Shown piece by piece: positions 46,345 through 59,600 of a stretch of DNA of 64,000 bases. The position numbers were made by a program, and so were the translations under genes. The DNA is taken from assembly GCA_037074765.1 (NCBI GenBank), contig JBAMDO010000575.1:744001-808000 (forward strand). Reading direction: 5' to 3'. The DNA is from Mansonella perstans (lineage: Eukaryota > Nematoda > Chromadorea > Rhabditida > Onchocercidae). The notes beneath the pieces are model-generated. The model saw only the letters and a program-made list of their open reading frames with translations. It was not told where the DNA came from and did not search any database. Within the stretch, counting starts at the first letter, position 1, and the number at the start of each line of letters is the position of its first letter.

Positions 46345-49300
46345 TCATAGTTGTTGAGTTGAGTTACCATTCCATCTGGCTTCGTCATCTGAATGTGATG
46401 AATCTTCATCGTTACGAAATCGCCGAAAGTTACCTTCCTAAATGGATTTTTTTTTTTCAAAACGTAACATCTTATTCTGAAAAATAAGAAAAATAACACG
46501 CATTTATAATACACCTTTGATGAAAGTAAAGATGCAAATTGCACTCAGCAAATTTATTCTTAGCTATCTAACATGATCTCGGTGATGTCCGCCATTTTGT
46601 TTTGTTTTGCGAACTTTCCTCGATACAGTGGTAGGATTGTTGGATTTAGTCGCATCGGTTAACGACGAAGTAGAAGCATTATAACCAAACATATAAAGCA
46701 AAATACGATACAGAGCTTGGAATGGAGAAATAATTGAAAACTGAAGTAATCCCATCCATTTGGAATCACCGTAAGTGGCCATTGTTCGCTTCTGTTTCTA
46801 AAATACTAATTTGCTGGCATCCATTAAAGTCAATAAAAAAAAAAAAAAAATTGTACTGAAATTCAAATAACTGATGTTAGTGTGAAATATCTGCAGAAGT
46901 AATTAAAAGTAAAAAAAAATTCTTAGAGCTTCTTTGAACTTTAAATGAGAATGAAATCCTGTTTGCTTACATCATTCAAAAGCTAGAGAACTAATACTGC
47001 CGAAAATAAAGTGCTGTCGTAGTTTTCAAAGATTTTTACAAAAATTGGAAAAAAGTGCAGGTCCTAATGATATTTTTTAAGCAAAAGCAATAGCAGAAAA
47101 TACAAGTAATGAATAAACACCTACGGAAAGTACGAGGACAGTCGCGGACGGCGTTAAACCCAGCTCAGCAAATGTTTGTGTAGTATCAGGAAACTCTCGT
47201 CTTGGATACATCTGTACTATATAGAAATCATCACCTTGACGTCCATCCTAAAACAAAAGATTATGTGAAACTAGCAAAATACAAATTTCATGCGGGACTA
47301 AATCACTAAAACCAATATAAAACTGCTTAAGAGATCACAACAAAAACTATAGTTGTCATACCTGCTTGATTACTTCTACAAGCTGGGAAAACATATCTGC
47401 AGGAGCAAAATTATGTATCAAAGTGGAGCCATCGGAAAACTTGCACTGAATGCGACATTCTGAACTAAAAATCCAACACATATGTAAAAAACACAAGAAA
47501 AAGCTTGAAAAAATAATTGGAAATAGAATTTTTTCTTCTATTTTCTAGGTTCACCGGAATGTCTTTACTCTATTCATTGAATGTAATGCATCTTAACGCT
47601 AAATACGACTGTAAATAATTAAAAAATATAACATATCAACAGTAAGACATTTTACATGATTCATTTACCAGTATAAAGAAAAAAATACTTGTTTAAAACT
47701 GAAGACTGTATATTAATTTGATCTGCAGACTTTACTTTCTGCTTTCGCTCCATTAAATTATCTAACATTCCATTCATTCGCTCTTCTCTAAAAATATTTC
47801 ATCAAACTTACTTTTAAAACCATTCAAATAATTCATTGTAACCATTGTAAAATCTTTTTAAAATTTTTTTTCTAAAAGGGAGACTTCCTTTCACTGTCTT
47901 CTCTCATTTAATTCCATCACTTACTTATCTGCCTTAATCTGCTGGCGAATTTTCTTTAGGTAGGCTTCTTGCTCACGTTTTTCGCGATTCTTCTTTTCTA
48001 TCATTTCACGTCTTTCGCGTTCTTCATATGACATCTTCAAATGTAAGAATGTGATTTATTGTCACAAATATTGGAAATAAAGCAGCTGAAATTAGGAATC
48101 AACTAGAACTAACACCATTCGAGCCCGTTACTAACCTTGGTTTCTGCCATTAATTTGCCCAAATTTCTTCTTTCGATCTCTTTCTGATTTTCCTCATTTT
48201 TTTTCCTAGCTTCGTCTTCTTCGCGTTTCTTTTCAATTAGTTCATGCGCTCTAAAAAACCAAAAGCTGCATGAAACAAATATAAATAAATATAGAAACCA
48301 ACGTACCTCTATACATGAAAAAACATTGCGTTTTAAAAGTTTTTGTAATTATTCTATATAAGTAAATTAAAAAAAAAAAGAAATTATAAGCTTTTATATT
48401 AATTAAAAATCACCTTTTTATCTTTTTATCTATGTTGACAACAGCAGATTCTTGTCTTTCTATTTCTTCATCTAGTTTATTATCTACAGTTGATGCGGAT
48501 GATGCAGATTGATGGGCAGCATTCAAAGTCTGTAACAGACATGAAACACTAAACCCGAATTTCTTGATCGCCATGAATTGCTTAACGCCACTATTACATA
48601 AATGGTAAGTTGCTAATGACTTTTTTTAGGCCAGCTGACGAAAAAAAAGTGAAGTTTGTATGGGTTAAACAGTAGAGTAAAAAAAAAATGAAATCGTAGC
48701 AGATATTCGAGCAAAACAACGGTTTCTGAAAGTAATTCAACGATGAAAACTACTTGCATTCATAGCAATCTTAAGTCTCTTTGCAAAGATTTCTTCATTC
48801 AGTTCATCAGTGATTGTAATAACATCTAGAGGCTTCCCTTTCAAGTCAATAACATATGATGCTGGTACAACAAACACGGGATCTGAAATCATTCAATTGT
48901 AAATTTTTCCAAAAAGTAATTTTCCTCGAAAAAAGAAAAATCAAAAACGAAGTCATGCAGTGATACAAATTTGTGAATAAACTCGAATAGTTTAATAACG
49001 CTGGCTATATCATGTTCTGGGAATCTAACATCAAACTGAGATTATGGTGACATCACAACATTTGTTGTATTTCATTAACAAATAACTTTATTAGTATAAA
49101 TGTAAGAAGAAAACTAACATATCTGGCCAAATTGTTTAGCTGTTTCGGTTCCTTGAAAAATACGTATGCCTACTAAGGCTGGCTGACAAATATTATTATC
49201 AATATTATCCCAAAGCTGAGCCATTCGCATACTTTGTTCATCTTTATTCTCTAAAATAGTTAGTCAATACATTCAATCACTGATACATCAAGTGTGTCTT

Positions 49301-49779
49301 GTTTATTGATATATCAGTGTACCTTGTTTATTGATGTATCAGGTGCATCTTGTTTATTGATGTACCAGTATACCTTGTTTATTGATGTATCAGGTATATC
49401 TTGTTTCAAATATCCCATCTTTTTTTTTTTTTATTAAAAATAGGATACTTCCGCAGTTCTTTCACGATCTCTCAGGGCTATTTCGGTACTCCTTGTTTTA
49501 TCATACATGTTAACCAATTTCAACAATTCATATTACAAAGTTTATAACAGATCCAATTAGGATGTAGTTTTTTATGAAAGGAAAAATACATAAATCAGTT
49601 ACTGAAGAAACGTACGACATTTTGCTGTTATTTCTAATTTCCTACCAACAATTTCAATTTCAACATTAAATTAAACATAAATACTTACCCGGTGGTTGTT
49701 GAATATTAACGATGAAAAGCGCATTTTGTTGGCGGCTTATGGTGATCGCTTCAGCTATTCCTCCTTCAAACCATCTCAT
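46345..49779 (-). CDS. UBXN4: UBX-domain ERAD protein, UBXN4 (erasin) type
   Basis: Eleven exons join in phase on the minus strand: 49779-49689, 49250-49119, 48882-48758, 48529-48414, 48250-48136, 48034-47925, 47787-47689, 47464-47362, 47247-47125, 46797-46573, 46437-46345 (TGA), about 443 residues. UBXN4 sits in the ER membrane as a hairpin and recruits the p97/CDC-48 ATPase for degradation of ER proteins. Seen: a thioredoxin-like N-terminus (MRWFEGGIAEAI), a long charged coiled coil (exons 4-7), the UBX domain (CRIQCKFSDGSTLIHNF to MYPRREFPD and LGLTPSATVLVL), a membrane-embedding stretch (PFQALYRILLYMF), and the tail WNGNSTQQL, which equals the end of human UBXN4 (WNGNSTQQM). Intron 3 closes only with a GC donor (gcaagt at 48757). 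Exon 10 would hit a stop at 46564 unless spliced at 46573. Confidence 0.95.
49290..49410. repeat. 26-27-bp tandem repeat in UBXN4 intron 1
   Basis: The unit cttgtttattgatgtatcag plus 6-7 bases is repeated about four and a half times. Copies alternate between two endings (agtgtac-like and ggtgcat-like), so the true period is a 52-53-bp dimer. Confidence 0.85.
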
Positions 49780-49793
49780 ACTTCCTTTCTTGC

Positions 49794-49800
49794 CTACAAA
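49794..49800 (-). promoter_or_regulatory. Candidate spliced-leader acceptor of UBXN4
   Basis: On the minus strand ttttgtag ends 14 bases before the UBXN4 start codon, with no upstream coding exon. This fits trans-splicing with a very short leader. Confidence 0.45.
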
Positions 49801-50649
49801 AGAACTAACAGTTGTTCCAAATTAAATGCACTACTCTTCAGACATTAACCTTTCATCCACGTAATAGCTTTCCAGACGTAATAACCACACGTAATAATCT
49901 TTCACACGTAACAAAATGTCATGCCTAATTCGTACATTTTGAATGACATTATCAATTGTAAGTTCCATCAAAATGCCGTATTTTCATTCATTGAACTCTT
50001 TTTTTCTACTCTCCACCATTGATAATATGTTACATATAGCTAACTACCAATTCATCAATTCTATTAATCATCAATTCTTTCAATCATTAATTCTACCAAT
50101 CATTAATTCTATCAATCATTAATTAATTATTAATTTATTAAAATGCAGTATTTTCCAAATTTCATAACTTCCTGCTATTCACTAAACGACTATACTATAC
50201 CTCTACACCTCAAATTCTTTCTATTTTTTTTTCATTTTCATTATAAAATTTTTGCAAGATTGGTTTGATGCAATACAGATAGCTCTGTGCAACTGTGTCA
50301 TCGAAGGACATCAATATTGATTTCTGAAAGATTAGAATTGCTGTAACGTGTCTGTTGCGTACGGTTATCACGTACGTGTACAGTTGTGTTTGCTCATTTT
50401 TTCAAAGTTAATGTAAACTTTATGAAAAAAGTGATTTTTCCATGCAGTAATATTATTTGAACTTATCTAACGATTGAATGATTAACGAATTATTCGTTTA
50501 CGTTGATTGGTGAAAATTAATATGAAGTCAAAGTATATATGTGGAACATAGACTTTTACTTGGTAATGAAAATCGATCCTTGTAAATATCAGTCCTTAAG
50601 TAAAATCAAACTTTTGAAGGTTGGTAGAGGTAGAAACTGCAGAAGGATT
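49801..50649. promoter_or_regulatory. Divergent promoter region UBXN4 / MED1
   Basis: About 870 bases lie between the two start codons, which point away from each other. It holds a degenerate 17-18-bp tandem (tcatcaattctatcaatcat type, 50053-50130) and the 10-base palindrome cacgtacgtg at 50369-50378. No other gene is seen. Both genes are probably driven from here. Confidence 0.5.
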
Positions 50650-53600
50650 ATGGAAAAAGAAAGAATCGTGGAAAAGGAAGAACAGAAACCGGTGATGGAT
50701 CAGCGTGGCAAATACAGCCTAGTTGATTTTGGCCTGGAAGAAGTTGAAGAGGAAATCCGCATGGAAAAAATTCGACAAGCGTCACTAAAATTTTCATGGG
50801 ATTATTTATCACAACTTTTACGTCGAAATCTTATGGTGCGTTTATTTATAATGACGTTTTTCTTTTGCAGTCTCGAGATTTTAAAAACTGTGAACTGTGG
50901 GGATTTTTTTTTTTCCGAACAAGTTTCTCAAAAAAAAAAAAAAAAAAAGAATATCATTTTTGAGAGAATTTTGCCACAAGTTACTCAGTCCCAAGGATTG
51001 GTTTAGAATATCACATATTTTCAGCTGTTATGTTATTGGAAATGCAGCTTGTGTTTCTGTATAGTTGTTTATCCTTTTATGTTCGCAGTATTTCATTTTA
51101 ACTGCTCGAACAATTTTGTGGAACGAATTTACTGAAGTGGATGTGTAAAGAAGAGACATGAACCACATGTTCTTTGATCTTTGTTTAAGGTTTTAGTATC
51201 ATTTGCTTTTCGGTTCGGCATGGGATTTCCTTAATGCTGGAAAGATTAAGAAATGAATGACAGTCTGAAGAAATTTGAAAAGTTAGGGAATGCATGATGA
51301 TTTGCAGGAGAAACGTTTTGTACTTACTGCTGAAGATAAGGAGGATTTGATGCAAGCAGCTTCCGATATGAGGAAGCACATGCCGTCAGATAGTGATCGT
51401 GATTTATCCACACATTTACGACATGTTGCTGAAAGCTTATCGTAAGTGTTATGTGATAATCGGTGTATAAAATATCCTGGAAAAATGGACACAAATGCTT
51501 CTCAATTCTGACATATTCTGAAATTGATTGACTTTTGGATTATGAGTTTGTTTGTCCAGTTCCTGAATATTTTGCTATTCATATCTTGGTCATGAAGCAT
51601 AAATTTCTTTTATCGGTATTTTTATATTTCCTTACTTCAGGAGTGAATTCCAAACTCATCCAGGATATTACAAAATTCGAAATGCAGATTTTTCACTTGA
51701 AATTACTGTTTCTGCTGATGGCCAACAAATTACTAGTTGTTCTGTATCCTGGTTTGGCGAGCGAGCGGTGGAAGCGCAAGCACTTCGACTTTATGTTTCT
51801 CGAAACAGATGGGATCTTGTACATACGGCATTGACAACTATGTTTCATCTTGTCCCATCGGAATTGTCAAGGTGGTGTCTAGATTTTCATTCATATTTAA
51901 TTAATCATTCGTGTTCTTACTCCCTGCGTTTTCTGCATACCGATGGAGTTTATTATTTATAAAATATTATTAAAATCTATTCAAGTGAAAAATTTTTCTT
52001 CTGCAGGGACGAAAAGATCTATTGTTTGCGATCACTGGAATACGCTGAAAAAGATCTTCTGAACATGTGCGGAAGTGCTTCATCAATTTTCGAACAAATA
52101 AACGGTGGTATTTTGGGTCTTTGCAAACCGCGAACTGAATCAATTCCATTCACTATTTATCCATTTGTCGAACCGGTAATCTTCTTGGATCCCGCTTCCG
52201 GTAATATCATATCTCCAACTGATGAACAAGGTAAGCTGCTCTATTCTGAAAACGCAGAAGATTGAAGACCTTCAGTTTTCCAGACTTTGCGAAGTGTAAC
52301 ATGTAAAGCTACTTGCTACAACTATATAACAATTAATATTACATGTAAAACCTCAGTTGAGTGCTTTTTAGGTTTAGCGAGTTTCGATGAGCATTTCCAA
52401 TACTAAGACTGCTTGGTTATTTCTATTTCTGCATAGTTTGATTTCTTGGTCTATTTTTGAGAGACAATAATGAATGCTGTCATTCAATGATCATACTTCA
52501 TTTTTGGAGTTTCCGTTCAATTTGATATCTTGTTAAAGAGCTAGTCGTGATTGTATTACTTTGATGGCATTACACCTGTTGAATCCGAGACAATCATTAC
52601 ATTACTATCAATTTTTCAGTGTTATATGATGTAGAGCCGTATCTTCAATTATGCATTGTTTCGAGTTCAACTCCGCAATTCTTGCCGGACACCACACTTT
52701 TTGCACAGTATGCATTAATTTTTCATTTACATTAACATATGAAAATTTCTCGTAAAGTTTAACCACTTTAGTAATCTGAATATTTTATAGTGGAGAATGG
52801 CGCAATGCTATGTCAGGCCGTCAGTTGCCGGCTGCATTTTGTCTGCGCTTTTCAAGACCAATTATATTTTCATCGGCTGCAATCAAAAAGCTTTCAAAAA
52901 TTGCTTCAGTTCAATTGAATGTTGAAGGCTCACACAATTTATACCAGTATTTATTGAATGAAAGCGAGGTAAGCGTATGTTTTCTGCATTTGTTGTAGAT
53001 CTTTTCTTGCATATTTGAAGAAAGCGTTAAACTGATTTATTTCTTCCTGTTAACTCAAGTATGAGCAAACATGAATGAGGAGTTTACGGCATTAAATGAG
53101 TCTGATTAATTTGACTGATTATTCAACTTCTGAAGCATTTCTCTGAATTTTCTTGCATTTTTCCCATCCGTCTATATCTCTTGGTGATATTTGGTAAATT
53201 TTTGCAGGAATGTCGTGATCTTTTTGTTCGTTTACCGGGCTGTTCGACACAACACTATATTTTTGATGATTCTATGATAAATTCACAGGACGATGGCATT
53301 TTGAGACAGGTGAAGTAACTAGCGTTAACAAGTTTATTCGATTGAAAACTGTATGAATATCCCGAAAGTTCCAGACGGATCTGAAAGTTATATTTCTTGC
53401 CAAAAATGAAGTATTATATTATGAGTAACTTTAAGATATCTAAGTCTTTCAGATACCATTTGCTCATTTGCAAGATGTAGTTTTTCTTGTGAGCATTATT
53501 CGAACACAGTTGGCTCATAATGCATTTTTCGAAAGCCTTGTGAGAGCACACAGTCGTAGTGGATGTGTTGATGAAAATGTTGTTGATATTCGCATCGCAT

Positions 53601-56600
53601 CTTCTTTCATCGATTCTTTTGATCTTCAGTTTCTCCTGAAGAAGAATCTCTTTATAGGTAATGCTTCCGAAAAGTTTTTATATTACGAGATAAAAACGTG
53701 CCCATTATGATTTCTAAACGCAATTTCCTCTGCTTTTTTGCACATATTGTTAATCTTCTACATATTCAGAGATATATTTGGATAATAAATCCGTATTCTT
53801 ATAATTTATTTCTTTGCTGGAAATCTTTATTTTCGACTTCTCTTCGAACTTATTTTTAGCATTGTAAAATATTTGGAAAAAAGTAATCATCAAGAATTCC
53901 TCGGTGACATCGCAATGACTTAACTGATTTTTTGAAAAACAAAGAAAAAAAATTTTTTTTCAGCTCGTGTTAATGTATCACCGTCAAACATTAATGTTTC
54001 ACTGGAATGTGTTATAAATGGAGCAGTACTTCCGGAATCGCAACATGCCACAGCTATTCTTGCAAAGTAAGGATTAGATTTCCAACAGCTGAATGTCTTG
54101 AAGTTATAAGATGCAGAAAATTTTTTTGTAAAAAAAATATTTTTGATTTAGAATGGCAATCATTTTAAAACTATATCAAAATTTGTGGCATTTTGTGCTA
54201 TATCTGGATTGGCAATCGTAAACTTAATACTTTTTGACACCTCACTTAACTCAGTAAATCAAAATTTAAACTTTTTTTGCTACAGGAGTTGGTCACTGGC
54301 AGTAATGATGAGAAGTGTTTTGCGACGTGGAGGCGCCATTTCGTTGGCTGCGCTTGAAAAACCATTTGTGATGAACGAAAATGTTGATAATAAATGCGAC
54401 GTTAAAATATCACAATCTTGGTTGTTTGTTCCAAGCATAACGGACAACAGCATTAATTACAACAAAATAGAACACGAATACGTGGTGGATGAACAAATTA
54501 ATCTTGACTGTTCACGTGATAGCAAAACCTTAGGAGGGCAGTCGCAGCTGTCTTTATTAGCACTTTTCAAAGAGCTTGAAAAGATAGAAGAACTGATACC
54601 ACCTCAGAAGCCCATGAACGGAGCGCAACAATGTATGGCACCTCCACGTAACGAAATGCTTGCACCACGTACGAGTCGTATCCATTCTGAAAATACGATG
54701 ACGATCAATGCCTTCTCTGTCCTGGTACATTATTTCTGTTCTAAATTTTGCGAAAATTCTGGAATTCACATTCAGTACTGGGGATTTCAGTTTCAATGAA
54801 AATAAATATGTCCGGGTTTCTAGTCAACTGTGACTATACGAAATTAATATAGATGATAGTTCGTTTAATAACGATAGGATAATAAGATTCCAGAGCGTAT
54901 TAGAATGCCACTAAGGGATACGTTGAAGTGGTCGGATTAAGTGTATAGTTCTTATTTTTTTTAAAATACAATAAGAAACCTACAGTTCAACTTATTCAGT
55001 ACAGCATGACATAGATGCTTTACTGTTCTGAAATAACAGGAGTTACTTCTGGAAATGGAAGTGAAAGCTTACACAAGAGACAAGTTAAAATTATTGCTTT
55101 ACACGCAAAATTGAATGCAAATACATTCGAAAAGTAACATTTGGTGTATTTTAAATATAAAATGCAATGAAAGACAGAAAAACAAAACAAAGCGAAGCAG
55201 GTTTTGAGCCAAGACAGGAAGAGGACATGTGTATGATTCTATATCAGAAAAGGGAGTTTCGATACTGATTCAAAGTTTGGAATTCAAACTAATTCAAAGT
55301 TTGCGTCTGCAAATGATTGGTGGATGATTCGGAAAATTATATTATTGTATCGTTCCACAGTTTGTGACTTTTCTTTTCAAAGATGGAGCAACTGGCATTT
55401 CCTCGAGAGTGATCTTCTATTTTCACTTCTTTATCTGCACTGCATTGGAATTACCTGATTTAGGAAAGCAAGCAGTTCTTCATACCATAATTATTAAATT
55501 GCTGTTTTGGTGATAAGAAGATGGCTGAACCAAGTACTTAAATATTAAGTGATTTATTGTGGGGGGGAGGGAGTTTTTAAATCTTAACTTTAGCAAATGT
55601 ATTTTAAATCAGTTTTCTTTTTGAGTTTTGAGACATTTATTCAAATTTTGAAGGATGCAATTTGTGACATGGCAGCAAGTATCGATGATGGTGAATCGAA
55701 TATTTCCGAGCATAGTAGTCATTCATCTACTGTAGAGCGTTGTTCACCGTCCACTAATGAGGCAAGTTTTTTTGTATGATGGAAATGAAGAGGTAGATAG
55801 AATCCAGTATTTTTAAATAGGACATTTAAAATATTTGGGGATGTAATAGATTCAATGAATTTAAAATTTTATTTTCTAATTCGAATCTGGAATTTTTAAA
55901 TACTGAAAATGACTTAACTGAATTATCAAATTGGCTTGTTTTTTGGCAAATAGTTCTAATTGGACATACTTAATTTCAATATCGCTTTGTAGAGCCAAAG
56001 GCTTCGGCCACAAATGCCACCACAATCTTCATCACCAGTTAGCGAGCGTTATCGTGCTTCTCAAGCAGGAAATTTTTCGCAGCTCTCACCGCTCGATATT
56101 GCACGCCAACGTCTTGCGGTTCATTTTTATTTAGACTTTTCACTTAACATTTGGGGGTGCAGTAATGGTGCGTAACATAAGAATGTTTAGCGCGAGAGCA
56201 AAAAATCTAAAAAGAGCCGGAAAAAAGATTGGAGGACAAAAAGGGGAGAAATTGAGTTCTCAGTATATGAACATGCAACTTATAATATTTTATATAAAAC
56301 ACATAATTTTATTGCGTACAACGGTTCGCATTTTCAGCAGCAAGCACCGATGAGTAATCCGACAGATGTCTTTGAATTCGATGATCCACCTCGTATAAAT
56401 TCAGCAGCAGGTTCAATGGGAACATCAACTCAGCAGTTCCATTTTCCGGAAGCAGGGCAAAGTCCATATCCCTTTGCAGCCATGCCAAGTACTAGAGGTC
56501 CATTGAGTGTTCAGCCGACTTTGAAGCGTCGAGGTCGAGGTCGTAAAGCGGGAAATGTAGGTGATCGAATGTTGGATTCAACTCGACCAATTCTTGATCA

Positions 56601-59600
56601 AAATGTTGGCTTAATGTTTCGGGGTATGAATATTCCGACGCGCAAGCCTCGAGGTAATGTATTTTTTAGTTTTCTGGAAACACATTTAAGTTCCCACAAC
56701 TGCTGGTTTTTGTTTTATGTCAGTTATTTGCATTCATATGGAATCCTACTGTAAAGTTAAGGTTTAAAAATCTCTGTTTTATAGGAACTTCAGCAACAAG
56801 GCGTCCTCGAAGACCACGGAAAGCTGCTCATATGCCTGCATCTCCCGCACATTCTCATCAGTTTACCATGAATCGCCATATGTTGCAACGTTCCTTTTCT
56901 GAAATGCCACCTTATCCTTCACAAATGCCATCCGGTAACGAAAATATTTTTTAAATTATTTGCTGGACAGCAAGTTCTTAATTTTTTGTTTGGCTCATTT
57001 CTTCAGGATTTTACGGTTATCTTAAGCCGAACTCACGAGTTAAGCAGAAATTAACGGATTGATGAGTGAAATAAAATTAGTTATGTTATAGCAAAATACC
57101 ATTTTATAAAACTTGCTTGAAATTATCCACGAATACCACTTTTGAATGGTGAATATATAGGTACTAGTATAAAAATTGATAAAATCCTTGTATAACTTTT
57201 TCTACCGAAAGATTTTGAACTCACTAAGTTGTTATACACAGGATACTATTTTATAAAATTATATCATCTCCCGGTGCACGAATATCATCAAATCTGACAA
57301 AGAAGTGTGGATAGCCAGGTTATAGTTCAAATTGAAAATAATTCATCATCTGATGATGATTTTCTTCATTTATAGTCAGCTTATCACAAGAAAATCGACC
57401 AGAAGTTTCCGAATTTGATGGAACCGAAGAATCATCAGATGAGGAAACTGACCCACCGCCTCCTGTTGCGATACCGCAACCATCATCTCAAGTTACTACC
57501 AATAGCAATACTCCGTTGCCACAAACAACCACCGTCAGCAATTTTCCTTCCTCATCGACAACATTATCATTAGTCAATAAGACTTCGTCATTAGCTGCCG
57601 TTTCATGTCTTCCATCCGTTTCACCGAGGTTCGTTCGATTTGTTTATGCTTCAGATATTTAGTATTCATCGGTTTTTTTCTGATTTATTCATCTTTGATA
57701 TTATGCAAGTTTTCGTTAGATAATTGTAAAATTTATAAGTACTATTTTCCACTGTCTCTTCCAATAATAAACTCAGTTTTCATAAAAAGATTAATCTTTT
57801 CTATTCAGCTTCAGTGATTTTCTTTATTCATTATTTTATTCCTCTCCTTTGCTAACTGTACAGTTTCATCTTTGAATCATTTTACATTAGTTTTGGATAT
57901 TTCAAGATGAATTTATGCTCATATCTTTGAGAATACCATCCCAAAATATTTAGAATCTGAATTTATGTTGAGTAGTATTTGATTGTGTAATTTAACATAT
58001 CTATTTTTTTCGCTACTTAACATTGACTTGTTTTCCCGGATGGACTGTACTGCAAATATGTTTTATTTTATTTCAGAAATGCAAAAATTCTGAACTTTTT
58101 TTATATTTGCAGTGGTCCAGCAACCGAACTTACACCTTTAACCAGCTCATCTCCAACAACAACCAGTAACAGTTCAGTGCAGTCGGCGACATTCTTAGCT
58201 CATAAAGCGCGTAAAGGAAGTCTAGAAGCAGTAGTGGGGAAGTTACACTGTAAAACAGTGCCAGCAAGTAGCAACAGCTCGACAACATCAAATCCGTATT
58301 TAGCATCAGATTTATACGATGATGAATCGGAACCAGTCAGTAAACCGCCTGAGATAGTGATTTTTTAAATATTTTGCTTAAATTTGGTTGAGATAACTGC
58401 AAATTTCATATATATTTTGGGAATTTTTGTTTACTTCGAATTTTAGTATTTTGGTATTTTGACCTTTTGCAGAAATAATTTATGTTAGCACACTTTTTAC
58501 CAAATTTTTTTATCATAGGTATCAGAAAAAGATCGTTTATCGGTATTTTGAATCTATGCTGTAATGCATTTAAAAAAATTGAATTTGTTGTCTAAAATAT
58601 ACTATTTCCGGAAGTTGATTGATAGTGTAGAAAAGAGAAAACAGCAAAGAGTATTATGTTACTCTTAAACTTTTGCTGATGGTTATACGAAAGTTGATTG
58701 CATTGCAGCCAGCCCCTGCTAAGCGTGATAGTCCGTCAATATCGACATCATCTCCCGGTGCACGAATGTCACCGAATTTGACAAAGATGAATGTGGAACA
58801 GCCTGGTTATGGGTCAGAGTTGAAAATAATGATTAAATTGAAACAACAAGCGTCAGCGCGACCAATTACTGGACCATCGCAGGCTTCATCGAGTGGTGTA
58901 CCATCGTTAGTACATTTGATAATTTTCCTTTTCTTAATTTTTGCTTAAATTATGAATAACAATTACTTTCTACAGATTAATTTTATTGTCGCCTATTTTA
59001 TCTCTAAAATTTATGTCCTGAATAGGTCTATGCGCTTAGTTGGTCAGCCACCCTCGTCATCAAGATCAAAGGAAGAGAAAGCACTATTACGACAAAAACA
59101 ACTGAAAGAGAAAAATCGATCTGCGCTAGATGAACGCACTCGTAAAGCGGGTAAAAGGGAACGTAAAGGCGAACTTAGTAGCAGTAGTAAGGTATGTAAT
59201 ATTCAAAGTTATAATCAGATATCATATTGGAAATGATCTATCAAGGGTGAGACTTGGTTCTGAGATTTTTAAGAGCTGAAGGAATTTAATGGTTTTCGGA
59301 AAGTGGTACATGAACAATATTATAGTTTAATCTAGAATTTTATGTATCAAGTTGAAGGACTTTGATGTAATTGCATTTGATACCACAAAGCATTTCTTAC
59401 AATTCAGGATTGTACTTGGTTTAAAGAAATTAATTTTACATAGGTTTGTTGTTATATTGATCAAACCATTTTCCGGTCACTGATATGCATGAAAATCTAT
59501 GTGGTAAAGCTAATGAATTCTTTCAGAAATTGAAACTGGACCGACCATTAAGCGAACAAAAAACAACAACGACCGTTTCGCCAAAAGTTGAATTTCCACA

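Noticed and set aside
50539..50649. Longer MED1 N-terminus in the same frame
   Set aside because: The extra 37 residues show no family match, and the Met at 50650 starts a typical charged N-terminus.
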